A stretch of 64,000 nucleotides of DNA, taken from NCBI GenBank assembly GCA_017311185.1, contig JAESUZ010001271.1, positions 310,001-374,000 on the forward strand. Reading direction: 5' to 3'. Source of the DNA: Proteles cristata cristata. Lineage: Eukaryota > Chordata > Mammalia > Carnivora > Hyaenidae. The translations under genes and the position numbers were made by a program. Below, piece after piece: positions 46,691 through 57,921 of the stretch. The notes beneath the pieces were generated by a model. That model made no database searches, was not told the DNA's origin, and saw nothing but the letters and a program-made list of their open reading frames with translations. The first letter of the stretch is position 1. Every line of letters begins with the position of its first letter.

Positions 46691-49322
46691 GTTGGTACTG
46701 GGTCAATAGCCCCTCCTGCTGTGACCACCTTTTATACCATGTCACTGCACGACTTAATTGAAGCAGGGTGGGAATCTGATCCAAGGTGACTTGTCCACAA
46801 CTTCTTGGCAAATATGACTTTTGTGGTCTGACTTAAAAATAGAAGTTAGACCAGATTTCCCTTTCAAGAGTTTGAAATTGTGAAAAAAGGGACTTTGACT
46901 TTTAGCATATAGAAACAGATGGGTGTTGGGGAGAGAAAGAGAGAGAGTGAGAGAGAGAGCATCACTATACACAATGCTCATTTCTTATGTTAAATTTATA
47001 TGTTGCTTAGATCCCAAATCATATTAAGTTAAGCCTCATCTTATATGAAATATCAACAGCATTAATGTTACCAATTTCATTGTGTCCTCTTGAAATACTA
47101 ATCTTCATGTTTGATTTTTCCCACTCTTGTATATGAGATCTCTTGATCAGTGAGTCAGAAATACCCATATTTCCTTGAAGAAAAAAAAGATTTTTTTTAC
47201 AGTAAGAATGAAAATGGCAAGGAATAGTCCACATAGAAGACAAGCCTGAAGAAAGCGTGGCATAGAGTTTAGACTCCAGCAGTTGAGCAGAATAAGAATA
47301 GTGGGAAACAGACCACCTCACATACATACACACACCCAGAGAATGAAAGTTTATCTGGGCAAGGGAGGAAGGCAGAGGAAAATGAGAAAGAGGAGCTGTG
47401 TGGGACAGGCCCTTACAGCAAGTCAAGGAGTGGGAGAAGGGAAACCCTGGGGCATGAATAATCCTGTGCAGAGAAGTAGTCTACTGGTGTGGAGACTGCC
47501 CATCACTGTAGGTGGCCAGGAGCAGAGAGTCTTATGAAAGTCAACAAATAAAAATTATTCATCACCTAGGTAGAGCATGATGTCTTTGTTGGTGGAGTGG
47601 GTATATAGGACCACCCTTTGCCCATGGAACTTAGAGCTTAAATAGTCATGCCAGCGACCCAAGAATTTTCTAGGCCCCATCTGTAATGACATTCATGGGC
47701 CTCTTGAATTGGGAGATGAGGTTCTACAACACTGAAAGATAATGACGATGAGAAAGGAGAGCTCCGGCACTGATAACTGGGTACAACTTGCCAGTGGTAT
47801 ATCCTATCCCTGATAAATATTAAACAACATAGATTTTCTATAACAATTTTATTTTGAAATTTCATTGCTTTTATGAACCTAATAAAAAAGGTCAATTTGA
47901 ACATAGTTTTGTTGTCTCCATGTGCTTAAGCTAATCAGAATGGAAATAAAAGTGCATAGAACAAAAATCTCTCTAACTTTGTTTAATAATAGTGCATTGC
48001 TTTGCTTATTCCAAAACCCTCTGGATCTGAGTACCACCCATGTAGTAGAAATTACGAACCAAATGAAAGTATTCTACATTCCATACCTAGCAATTTAATT
48101 TTTAAGTCTTTATAACCCTAAAATTGCTTAATGATTATTTTTATATTTTACCTTAGAATGAACTAGTGCATCACATTGCTGGTTTTAATGTATGTTTTTC
48201 ACTTATTATAGTTAGTACTCCTAAAATTCAATTTTAAAAACTTGTCTTTTTATGATTTGTTTTATGATTTTTTTCAAGCTGTTATATTAGTTATAACTAG
48301 TAGTATACACACCGAATCTCATTTTTCATCCCTTGAAAAGAGGAAAAAATCCACTAAACAATTAACTCGGCTAGACTTTGTTTTGGGAATCTTACAAGGC
48401 ATCTATAGCAATTAGATTTTCTTTTTCTCCACTGAAAATATAAACTGCTTTCTTTCTTCCCTTCCAATAAGCTATTGATCTCTCAGCTGTTATAATCTAT
48501 TCTTATTGTGTATGTAAGCCTTGAATGAACTTTCTTTATTCTATAACATTAAACTTTTTGGCTTCTCAGAAACAAAACAAAACAACAACCAGGAATCTCA
48601 GTAACATTAAATCTGATGTTTATAGTCTCAATTCATTTTTTTTGTTTGTTTATTAGTTTTTCTATGCTGTCTCTATATGAATTCCTGTTAAAATTTCCTT
48701 CATCTGAGTTCTCTCTCTGCTCTTTTTGGTACTGATGTTTGCTAGGGGCTATGTTTCTTGATACCAGGATATTCTACTTTTCTAAAATGCAATTCTCCAC
48801 TCAGAGATAATATTTTGGTTTGTCTGTTTGACTTTTCATATGTTTACAATGCTCTGTTGTTTCAACAGAATTTGGTAGACTAAGCATGGTGCTTCTTTCT
48901 AGGCTCTTCATCAAGGCATTCTCTCTTAGCAAAGTAGCCAGATAAGTCTGAATCCATTAGTGATCTGCCTCTATAGATGATACAGATGATCATGGTTTCC
49001 AAACTAAGAATTAGGCTGCTTCATTCACAAATAAAGGTTCTGATACATGGCATCAGGCCCACAAATTCTCTAGATGGAAGCTTCAAATGCACTTGATCCA
49101 CTCTTTCCATAAACCAGAATTAGGAGGTCCATGTTACACTATAGTCTTTATTTATTTATTTTTTAACATTGGGTTTAACATTGAGTTGTGCTTGGTATAA
49201 TCTCTCCCCCAAATTTAACTTTGAGTCCCTTCTAGGCCTCGATTAATCCCTGAATTGGGTACTTATTCATTCAACAGATATTTAATAAACAACATTAGTC
49301 ACTGAACTTTAATTATAAGTTG
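46691..49322. other. Unassigned stretch, 2.6 kb
   Basis: No gene. The 135-codon minus-strand frame at 47019-47426 and the 84-codon plus-strand frame at 47283-47537 overlap each other and have no domain. A short (GA)n lies at 46931-46960. Confidence 0.4.
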
Positions 49323-49543
49323 GGGGGCGCCTGGGTGGCTTAGTCGGTTAAGCGTCGACTTTCGCTTAGGTCATGATCTCGCGGTCCGTGGGTTCGAGCC
49401 CCGCGTCGGGCTCTGTGCTGACTGCCAGCTCAGAGCCTGGAGCCTGTTTCAGAGTCTGTGACTCCCTCTCTCTCTGACCCTCCCCTGCTCACGGTCTCTC
49501 TCCCTCTCTCTCTCTCCTATAAATAAATAAAACATTAAAAAAA
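49323..49543 (+). mobile_element. Young, near-intact felid SINE with 14-bp duplication
   Basis: A perfect duplication TTAATTATAAGTTG lies at 49309-49322 and 49544-49557. It has an A-box-like TGGCTTAGTCGG (49336-49347) and a consensus B-box GGTTCGAGCC (49391-49400), with a single-base loss in the 'gcgtc(c)gac' region. CpG content is high. This is the best-preserved polymerase III promoter among the SINEs here. Confidence 0.97.
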
Positions 49544-49689
49544 TTAATTATAAGTTGAAAAAAGAATGGTAAAGAAAATCCTTTGATGTCTGAAGTTCTG
49601 TAGAGAAGACAATTAGTCAAGTCACAAAATATCACTATAGCCTGTCCCACCTCCTCTCTCTCCTTCTTGGCTTTCCTGATTACTCTCCC

Positions 49690-50490
49690 TTGATTTCTAC
49701 CTCAAAATCTCTTTCATGGGATCTTTTTTCCTCTACCCATTTTCTAGAGTTTTATCCTCAGCCATTGTATCCTGCAATACTATACCCTTTTCCCAAGGGT
49801 GTCAACATACCTCATGGCTTCAACTTTAACCTATATGCTGAGGATTCAAAATATTCTTTCTCAAATCTCTCTCCCCACTACCCCATCCTATAAGAACCTA
49901 TTCAGTCTCCAGCCAAATCTTGGAATCCATGTCCTTTTAGCAAACCCACTTTCATGGAATGAATACTCCAGTATTATCCCAATTATCTCCTTTCTCATTT
50001 CACTCCCCCTCATCACTTGTTCTCTAATAATATTTCTAAAGTGCAAAAATAATCATGCCATTTCATATCCAAAAGTTCCTAATGGTGTCCCAAAGAGGTC
50101 ATGTAAGAACCTTGCTATGATACACAGCTAGGATCATATTCTTCCACTTCTCCACATGCTAAACTTCATTTTCAAAACTAGGCCATCAGGTTTTCATAAT
50201 GCTACTTCATCTCATAGGCTGTTTTGCTCAAAATATTCTGCCTCCTTATAGTCAGCATTTACAATTTAATTCAAATAATACCACCTTAGTGAAACCCCCA
50301 GAGCTTCTTGGCAGTTAGTCACCTCTTTCTTATACTAATGTCCCAATGACATACTTACATTAAACCATCTATCAGAATGTATTATGAGTTTACAATGTCA
50401 TTTATCTTGATAATCTCAGTATTTAGCAAAAGAGGTGGAAAAATAGTAGAGGTCAAAATAAGTATTTATTGAATATGGTTGAATGAAAGA
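49690..50490 (+). mobile_element. LINE-2 3' region
   Basis: Sense L2 blocks: 'catggcttcaactttaacctatatgctgaggattc', 'cagccaaatcttgg', 'ttcctaatggtgtcccaaagagg', 'cacttctccacatgctaaac' and a terminal 'tatttattgaatatggttgaatgaaag'. The 67- and 110-codon frames overlap it and lie within decayed L2. Confidence 0.7.
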
Positions 50491-51253
50491 ATTCCTATGC
50501 AGCATGTGGGCATATTTAGGTGTTTTATGGTACAGGCTACTTTGGAACAATGAAAATTTCCTTTTCATTCTTTGGATAGAGAGAGAAGAACAGGAAAAAG
50601 AAGAGGAAGTGCTGAGTAAAATACATTTGATGGAAGTAAAAGTTTTAAATAGAACTACCTATTTACTGATAATGTTTCAAATAAAATAAGGGGTTGACAA
50701 TCACAGATTTAGAGTTGGCCTTTATTTGTTTTGATAGGTTTAGGATTGGATTTGCTCACCAGTGACAGGAAATCATAATAGCTGTGGTAGAAATACGTTT
50801 GAAGTCTGCCCGTTTCTGTTATAAAAGTCCAGGCTGAGCGGCACATCACAGTGTCAAAGAATATGTCTCCTTTCGTCTTGTTGCTCTGTCACATGGAGCT
50901 TCAACTTCATGTTCCATAACAGCACATGTATATTCCAAGTAGCAGAGGAGAAAAGGAGCAAAGGAACCATAGAACAAAGATGATATGAACATTATTTCCT
51001 AAAGAAGACTCCCAGATGTAATACAATACTTCTACTTGACTCCTATCACCTAATTCTGTGTCACAGAAGACTAGGAAATGTAGTCTTTGTTTTGGTCTAA
51101 TGTTTCCAGTGAAATATTCTCTTGCTTTAGAAGGGGGGGCAGGGAATAGATATGGACTAATCACAATTTGGTCTGCCTCTTTGTATTTCAGGCCTTATCC
51201 AAAATAGTTTATAAGGTAATTGGCACACTATGATCACTCAGCAAATGTTTGTT
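50491..51253. other. Unassigned stretch
   Basis: No recognisable gene or repeat. The 85-codon minus-strand frame at 50907-51164 is featureless. Confidence 0.4.
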
Positions 51254-51475
51254 ATTATTATTATTTTTAATATAGTTTATTGTCAAACTAGTTTCCATAC
51301 AACACCCAGTGCTCATCCTAACAAGTGCCCTCCTCAATACCCATCACCCATTTCCCCCTCTCTCCCACCCCTCATCAATCCTTAGTTTGTTCTCATTATT
51401 TGAGAGTCTCTCATGGTTTGCCTTCCTCCCTCTCTGTAACTATTTTTTTCCCTTTCTCTCCCCCATGGTCTTCTG

Positions 51476-51925
51476 TTAAGTTTCTACTGATCCACTTATG
51501 AGTAAAAACATATGGTATCTCTCCTTCTCTGCCTGACTTATTTCACTTAGCCTAATACCCTCCAGTTCCATCCACGTTGCTACAAATGGCCAGATTTCAT
51601 TCTTTCTCATTGCCATGTAGTATTCCATTGTATAGATAAACCACATCTTCTTGATCCATTCGTCTGTTGATGGACATTTAGGTTCTTTCCATGTTTTGGC
51701 TATTGTTGAGAGTGCTACTCTGAACACTGGGGTACATGTGCCCCTATGCATCAGCACTCCTGTATCCCTTGGGTAAATTCCTAGCAGTGCTATTGCTGGG
51801 TCATAGGGGAGTTCTATTGCTAATTTTTGAGGAACCTCCACACGGTTTTCCAGAGGGGCTGCACCAGTTTGCATTCCCGCCAACATTGTAAGAGGATGCC
51901 CATTACTCCACATCCTCGCCAGCAT
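51476..51925 (-). pseudogene. LINE-1 ORF2 protein C-terminal fragment
   Basis: A 149-codon open frame corresponding to the C-terminus of the L1 ORF2 protein. Recognisable blocks include E-L-P-Y-D-P-A-I-A-L-L-G-I-Y-P, T-I-A-K-T-W-K-E-P-K-C-P and M-E-Y-Y-M-A-M. The first methionine is not a real start: ORF2 similarity continues upstream with frame breaks. It has no catalytic domain and no function is expected. Confidence 0.9.
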
Positions 51926-52170
51926 CTAGAGTCTCCTGATTTGTTCACAGTGGTTTTTCAGTGTGGTTTTGATTTGTAGTTCCCTGGTGATGAGTGACAT
52001 TGAGCATTGTTTCATGTGTCTGTTGGCCATCTGGATGTCTTTTTTAGATAAGTGTCTATTCATGTCTTCTGCACATTTCTTCACTAGATTATTTGTTTTT
52101 CAGGTGTGGGGCTTGGTGAGTTCCTTATAGATTTTGGATACTAGCCCTCTACCTGATATGCCATTTGCAA

Positions 52171-52398
52171 CTATCTTTTCCCATTCTGTCTGTTGTCTTT
52201 TAGTTTGTTGATTGTTTCCTTTGCCTTGCAGAAGCTTTTTATCTTGATAAAGTCCCAATAGTCCATTTTTGCTTTTGATTCTCTTGCGTTTGGAGATGTG
52301 TCAAGTAAGAAATTGCTGTGGCTGAGGTCAAGGGGGTTGTTTCCTGCTTTCTTCTCTAGGGTTTTGATGGTTTCCTGTCTCACATTGAGGTCTTTCAT
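52171..52398 (-). pseudogene. LINE-1 ORF2 internal fragment
   Basis: A 75-codon frame with the L1 blocks K-T-L-E-K-K and D-F-I-K-I-K-S-F-C-K-A-K-E-T, upstream of the C-terminal piece in the same dead copy. Confidence 0.85.
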
Positions 52399-52508
52399 CC
52401 ATTTTGAGTTTGTTTTTTGTGTATGATGTGAGAAAGTGGTCTAGTTTCATTCTTCTCCATGTTGCTGTCCACTTCTCCCAGCACCATCTGTTAAAGAGGC
52501 TGTCTTTT

Positions 52509-52574
52509 TTTTTTTTAATAGTTTATTGTCAAGGTGGCTTCCATATAACACCCAGTGCTCGTCCCCATAAGTGC
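52509..52574 (-). mobile_element. Extremely short LINE-1 3' end nested in LINE-1
   Basis: Only about 58 bp of L1 3' UTR plus a short T-run: 'aatagtttattgtcaaggtgg' to 'cccataagtgc'. The host word AAAGAGGCTGTCTTTT occurs before it at 52493-52508 and again after it at 52575-52590, so it is a bona fide insertion with a target-site duplication of at least 16 bp. Confidence 0.93.
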
Positions 52575-52698
52575 AAAGAGGCTGTCTTTTTTTTCCATTG
52601 GATACTCTTTCCTGCTTTGTCAAAGATTAGTTGGCCATACATTTGTGGGTCCAATTCTGAGTTCTCTATTCTGTTCCATTGGTCTCTGTGTCCTGTCA

Positions 52699-53525
52699 AT
52701 AGATGCAGAGAAAGCATTTGACAAAATACAGTATCCATTCTTAATAAAAACCCTTGAGAAAGTCGGGATAGAAGGAACTTCCTTAAACATCATAAAAGCC
52801 ATTTATGAAAAGCCCACAGCTAATATACTCACTGGGAAAAAACTGAGAGCTTTTCCCCTGAGATCAGGAACATGACAGGGATCAACTCACCACTGTTGTT
52901 TAACATAGTGCTGGAAGTCCTTGCCTTAGCAATCAGACAACAAAATGAAATAAGAGGCACCAGAATTAGCAAAGATGAGGTAAAACTTTCTCTTTTCACA
53001 GATGACATGATATTCTACATGCAACACCTGACAGACTCCACCAAAAGTCTGCTAGAACCAATCTATGAATTCAGCAAAGTTACAGAGTACAAAATCAAGG
53101 TACAGAAATTGGTTGTGTTTTTATAACCAATAATGAAGCAACAGAAAAATTAAGAAACTGGTCCCATTCACAATTACACCAAAAACTGTAAAATACCTAG
53201 GAATAAACCTAACCAAAGATGTAAAAGATCTGTATGCTGAAAAGTATACAAAACTTAGGAAAGAAATTAAAGAAGACACAAAGAAATGGAAAAATGTTCC
53301 ATGTTCATGAATTGAAAAATATTGTTAAAATGTCAATACCACCCAAAGCAATCTACACATTCAATGCAATCCCAATCAAAATTGCACTAGCATTTTTCTC
53401 AAAGCTAGAATAAACTATCTTAAAATTTGTATGGAACCACAAAAGACCCCAAATAGCAAAAGTAACATTGAAGAAGAAAACCAAAATGGGAGGCATCACA
53501 ATCCCAGATTTTAGCCTCCTTTATG
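52699..53525 (+). pseudogene. LINE-1 ORF2 reverse-transcriptase fragment (inverted 5' segment)
   Basis: Plus-strand ORF2 covering part of the reverse-transcriptase domain: [11 protein letters not shown], a stop/frameshift near 52875, then L-A-I-R-Q-Q and the catalytic motif as L-F-T-D-D-M-I-F (F-T-D-D codons 52995-53006) where L1 normally has F-A-D-D. The frame breaks again after 53126. It is not functional. Confidence 0.9.
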
Positions 53526-53544
53526 AAGTTGTTACTATTTTTAA

Positions 53545-54861
53545 CTATCTGCTTTGAAATCATTTGCCAGTTCTCCAATATCCAGACAAAATAGATACTT
53601 TAACCCAAATGACTCTCCAGCTGCATGTTGAGAGTATTGGACATTATAGCCTCTTTCAGGCCATGAAAACTACCTGAACTATACCCTGAAAGCATGTTAT
53701 ACAGGTACAAAGGAATTGCTCCCTTTTCCCTGTAACCTTAACTGTAGTGGTCTCAGTGTTAAATGTTATAAAGTAGTCCTCGAGTTTTATTAATGAACCC
53801 ATCATCTAAATTATAGTGATCATTAAAACTGCCAGTTCATGTCAAAATGTTTTGACTATCAAATTTAGAGAGATTAATCATTCTTTTAAGTATGCTCTGC
53901 TGCTGGCAACCTGATTCTTTTTTCTGGTCTAAGATGTCATTTAGTACAGCTTCTGTTTCTTCTATTCTGCAAGCTGGTAATTAAATGAAGGACAAGTGGA
54001 TAGAACCAACCTTTTTTAGGAAATTTTTTAAATGAGTTAATGATCTGATCCTTAAGCATTAGAAACTGAAGGTGAGTCACTAAAGCTAATGACAGTTATA
54101 ATCAGTGTTTGCAAAGAGCATCAGGTAATCAGAGCAGGAAAACAGAGGTAAAGGCAGTTCAAACTGGGACATCCATTTCGGAGGGCAAGTTCTGCCACCA
54201 AATCATCAGTGACATCTTGTTCAAAAGAATAGGGAATTTTCAAAATGTTATAAAGTGACAAAAGTCAAAAGATGTTTGATAAGTTGAAGAAGTAAGAAAA
54301 TATTGACTGAGAGAGCAGGTTTTGTTATAAAATTGACAGGGGCCTCAGATATGTTTGACAATGATTGAATTGGGCTGCATAAAGTGACACATCTTGCTGC
54401 CTTGCTTTTTTTTCTGATCAAAATTGAGACTAAGTAAATTGTATTATTTTCACTTACTTCTGCCCTGTCTCTCACTAGTGCCACAAAATCTGTGATACTT
54501 GCTTAATTTTTTGAAGTATTCCTAGGATTTTTTTAAATGTAAAGAATTGTATAAAGTGACTACTCAAGCACTTGATAGAGTTACAGGAAACATTATATTT
54601 AAAGAGAAAAAAACCCTCTTCAGTTTTTTAGCAGGAGAACATGGGTCTCTATTAATGAACTGATTTATATAAACAAAGGACAACTGTGTGCTTACTTTTC
54701 CCCTTTCTGATGTCAAAATCTACCTCAGATTCTGTCAAAGTGACATGTGAGCTCCATTTGCCCCCTTGTTCCCAATTCCAATGAGAGAAGTGAGGAATTT
54801 AAAAGCAGTTATGTATTTTGTCATCCATATTTACCATTTTAAAACAACTTTAGTGAGGTTA
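53545..54861. other. Unassigned stretch
   Basis: No gene or recognisable repeat. Confidence 0.4.
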
Positions 54862-55070
54862 GGGGTGCCTGGGTGGGTCAGTTGGTTAAGTGTCTGACTT
54901 TGGCTCAGATCATGATCTCATGATTCATGGGTTCAAGCCCCATGTCAGGTTCTGTGATGACAGCTTGAAGCCTGAAGCCTGCTTCAGATTCTGTCTCCCT
55001 CTCTCTCTGTCCCTCCCCTGCTTGCACTCTGTCTCTCTTTCTCTCAAAAATAAACATTAAAAAAAAAAGA
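54862..55070 (+). mobile_element. Carnivore SINE with 16-bp duplication
   Basis: The head GGGGTGCCTGGGTGGGTCAG, the body, a CT-rich tract and an AAATAAACATT tail. Flanks are AACTTTAGTGAGGTTA (54846-54861) and ACCTTTAGTGAGGTTA (55071-55086), 15 of 16 identical. Confidence 0.95.
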
Positions 55071-55173
55071 ACCTTTAGTGAGGTTAATCAACTTATACAA
55101 AAATATACTAAGAGCTCAAAATCTAAATTCATTACTATAGTTTACCTGCTTGATTTTAGAAATCAGAAGGTTA

Positions 55174-55396
55174 GGGCGCCTGAGTGGCACAGTTGACTAA
55201 GCATCTGACTCTTGATTTTGGCTCAGGTTATGATCCTATGGTTCATGAGTTCAAGCCCCAGGTTGGGCTCTGCTCTGACTCTGCAGAGCCTGCTTGGGAT
55301 TCTCTCTCTCTTTCTCTCTCTCTGCCTCTCCTCAGCTCATACTCCCTCCATCTCTCTCTAAATAGATAAATAAACTTAAAAAATTATTTTAAAAAA
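55174..55396 (+). mobile_element. Carnivore SINE with 15-bp duplication
   Basis: The head 'ggcgcctgagtggcacag', the body 'tcttgattttggctcagg', a long CT tract (55302-55359) and an A-rich tail. Flanks are GAAATCAGAAGGTTA (55159-55173) and GAACTCAGAAGGTTA (55397-55411), 14 of 15 identical. It sits 100 bp downstream of the previous SINE, in the same orientation. Confidence 0.95.
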
Positions 55397-55522
55397 GAAC
55401 TCAGAAGGTTAAAGACAAATGAGTTTAAGCCTCAGAGCTATTGATGTTATACCCAGATCTCAGTATCCTCAATGACCAGAGACCACCGGGGAGACCGAGT
55501 CACACGTGCAAAGGCAAAGGGC

Positions 55523-55528
55523 TTTATT
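55523..55528 (-). promoter_or_regulatory. LTR polyadenylation signal AATAAA
   Basis: TTTATT as printed, in the position expected for the R region of the minus-strand LTR. Confidence 0.6.
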
Positions 55529-55605
55529 ACGGGCTCGAGCTCAGGCTACCAGACCTCACCAACGCAGTGGATGCGTGCTGAGAGCCCCGAGCAAAGGCAG
55601 AGTAA

Positions 55606-55616
55606 GGTTTTTATAG
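55606..55616 (-). promoter_or_regulatory. LTR TATA box
   Basis: CTATAAAAACC on the minus strand, about 80 bp upstream of the LTR AATAAA. Confidence 0.55.
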
Positions 55617-56050
55617 GGTTTGTGACAGGGGAGTTACAGAAGTTGTGGCAGGGGAACAGTGATCCAGTCATAATTATACAGTATCATTGACAGCGGGTTT
55701 AACCATACACCTTGTCTAGAGTATTTGTCACTTTTGGCGAGACCCAATTACAACATGTAGAGTACTTTTAAATTCAACCAATTACAGAGCGAGCCTAGGG
55801 TCTTGTTCGGCGCCTAATGGGTTAACTTTAACATTAGGTAACAGTTTTATCTATGGTTGCTGGCCTTTCTTGATTGGGTGTTGCCAAGGTAGTGCGGTGG
55901 AGTGATGTGGTGGGCAGTTTCTTCGGCCTTGGGCAGTGTGTAGCTGCCAGATAGTTCCAGGGAAACTGAAACTTAGGCCTTCCAGTTTAGAGGGGAAACT
56001 TAAGGCCTGTCATGGAGTTTGTATGGTTTAGACTTGTGTCCTTACATTGA

Positions 56051-56409
56051 CCTTGGATAGAAAGGCAAAATCAGAGTTCTGAGTGAGTACTTAGCAGGGT
56101 TTCCCATAGATGAAGTCTATGCAGGCTGTGTTTTCCGACCCACTAGAGGTTTTCCCTGGAGAGTCAAGAGTGTTCTTTATGTCAGCAATCACAGTGAAGG
56201 TTGCTGTGTTTCCCTCTTCCCAGCCCTTTTCTTTTTCACCCTTTTATGCTTGCTCTGTACTATCTGTATGCAGAGCAGGCAAGGGTGAAGGTATTAAGGG
56301 ATCAGTCATGTAACATTCATCACCTTCCCCTCCTTCCTTATGCTTCCAATCTGAGTTCGAGCAACAAGCAAAGAAAAGAATTCACCTCTACCTAAAGCTT
56401 TCTCTGAAC
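56051..56409. other. Unassigned stretch next to the LTR
   Basis: Two overlapping frames (56110-56313, 56201-56395) lack motifs. I see no retroviral coding similarity. Confidence 0.4.
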
Positions 56410-56600
56410 TGGTACTGGCCTCAACACTTTACATGTGTGATTTTATTTAATTCTTTTCCCACAACAGCACTGTTGTCCCTGTTTTACATGGATAATTGTA
56501 GATGCATAGAAAGTAAGTAATTTTCTCAAGGTCATTGAGTGGGAAAATGGGGGAAGTTAGGCTACCCAATGGTTTACACTCAGTACATTATACTATACCC
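56410..56600 (-). repeat. MIR SINE relic, minus strand
   Basis: 'cactttacatgtgtgattttatttaattc', 'ctgttttacatggataa' and 'tttctcaaggtca' follow the antisense MIR consensus. Confidence 0.7.
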
Positions 56601-57906
56601 ATCTCACCTGGACCTAAGAGTTATTTCAGGTTTTACCTGGAGAAATAAGAGGCTAGCAACAATACCATGATGTATGAAGCATTATTGACTTACCTGCTTG
56701 TCACTATTCTGATATACAAGCAGAACAGATTTTCTATAATGGAAAGTTAAGAAGTTTAATATTTATTACAAGTATTGAGATCTATATTTGGCATTGAAAC
56801 ATTTATATGGGTAGTAATTCTGATATAACATGCAACTAATCTATATTACAAATCACCTAAAGTTTTTGTAGGCCAATTATAAACTTTATATTCCATTTTA
56901 AGTATACTTGATGTGTATTTTAAAAGGCATTTGCAGAATATTTCTCTTCTTTGAAACATCCTGGTCAATATTCAAGCTAATTTTATAACCCTCATTAATA
57001 TATTAAAACCTTTCATATGAACCCTTATTCTGTTGAGTACTTCATTGGGATTCTGACTTAAGCATTTCTTTGATGGGAAATGATCATATACTACAGTTAA
57101 CATTGCCTAACAATACCTCAAGTTGATGCTTTATGCAATTACTCAGCAATTACTCAGCATTTAGAAAGAGCTATGCTGACTTAATTTTACCACTACTTCA
57201 CTGCAATAGAAACATGATAGCCATGGGATAACCTAACATGCTTTGCATTCAGTCATTCACAAAAGTCCTTCTATTTGAGAGTCATTCATCCAATAGGTTT
57301 TGTATTCAGCAACCATTCTGACAGTAATAAACACCCATTCTGTATAGGAATATGCCCATCTTGCAATATTATAGTTTAATTCTTGTTATTTATAATTAGC
57401 TTTTCTTTTATATCTAGAGATTTCTTATTTATTTTCAATTTATTATTTTTCATTGTTAGCTTGAACCCATGGTAGAACAAGTGGCTTTGTTCTTCCTGTA
57501 TGCTCCATTTGGGAGCAGGGGTTGGTTAAGGAAGACTTTATATAAGGTTTTAATGATGAGTAGGAGTTAGTCAAGAAAAAAATAATTGGGAATATACTAT
57601 TGAAAATTCAGACAAGTGAGTTAAATCACAGATACAAAGTCATCAGTAAGACACAGCAAAGGCTTAGCTAATACTTTTTCTATATGTTGGAGACAACGTG
57701 TAGGTGCAGTTACTGGAGCTGAGTATATCAGGTCAGAGCTTAGAAGGCCTTCAGTATTCCTGATCTGTATGGTATTACTAAAGACCCAAACATAAGACAA
57801 CCCTGGACCTAGAATATAAGCTTTATGAGAGTGACTAGAACAATTCCTGACATATAGCAGTTTCTCTATTAAAAATGATGCATAAATGCCCTGATGATTT
57901 GGCATA
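56601..57906. other. Unassigned stretch
   Basis: No gene. A perfect 12-bp tandem duplication (GCAATTACTCA-type) lies at about 57135-57158. The 104-codon minus-strand frame at 57621-57935 has no motif and runs into the L1. Confidence 0.4.
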
Positions 57907-57921
57907 AGAATTATAAAGTAC

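Larger units (their letters stand above)
51254..53544 (-). mobile_element. Felid LINE-1 with 5' inversion (twin priming) and target-site duplication
   Basis: The 3' segment (51271-52698) is on the minus strand: 3' UTR, then antisense ORF2 back to the D-R-T-Q-R-P-M-E-Q region. At 52698/52699 the sequence switches to plus-strand ORF2 from [11 protein letters not shown] to the I-P-D-F region at about 53515-53525. Imperfect 17-bp copies (15 of 17) close to GTTRTTAYTATTTTTAA flank the whole at 51254-51270 and 53528-53544. Only a few tens of bases of ORF2 are missing between the two segments. ORF1 and the ORF2 endonuclease are absent, so the copy is dead. Confidence 0.9.
55445..56046 (-). mobile_element. 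Solo LTR of an endogenous retrovirus
   Basis: A 602-bp block bounded by TG (55445) and CA (56046) and flanked by a 4-bp duplication TTGA (55441-55444, 56047-56050). On the minus strand it shows LTR signals in order: a TATA-like CTATAAAAACC (complement of 55606-55616), then AATAAA (complement of 55523-55528) about 80 bp downstream, then a U5-like end. There is no internal retroviral sequence on either side, so it is a solo LTR from recombination. The TG...CA ends and 4-bp duplication fit a class I (gamma-like) element; I cannot name the family. The 72-codon frame at 55472-55690 is incidental. Confidence 0.75.

Noticed and set aside
47019..47426. 135-codon minus-strand open frame
   Set aside because: No domain or family similarity, and it overlaps an 84-codon frame on the other strand. 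Composition looks random.
55472..55690. 72-codon open frame in the solo LTR
   Set aside because: It reads against the LTR orientation and has no protein similarity.
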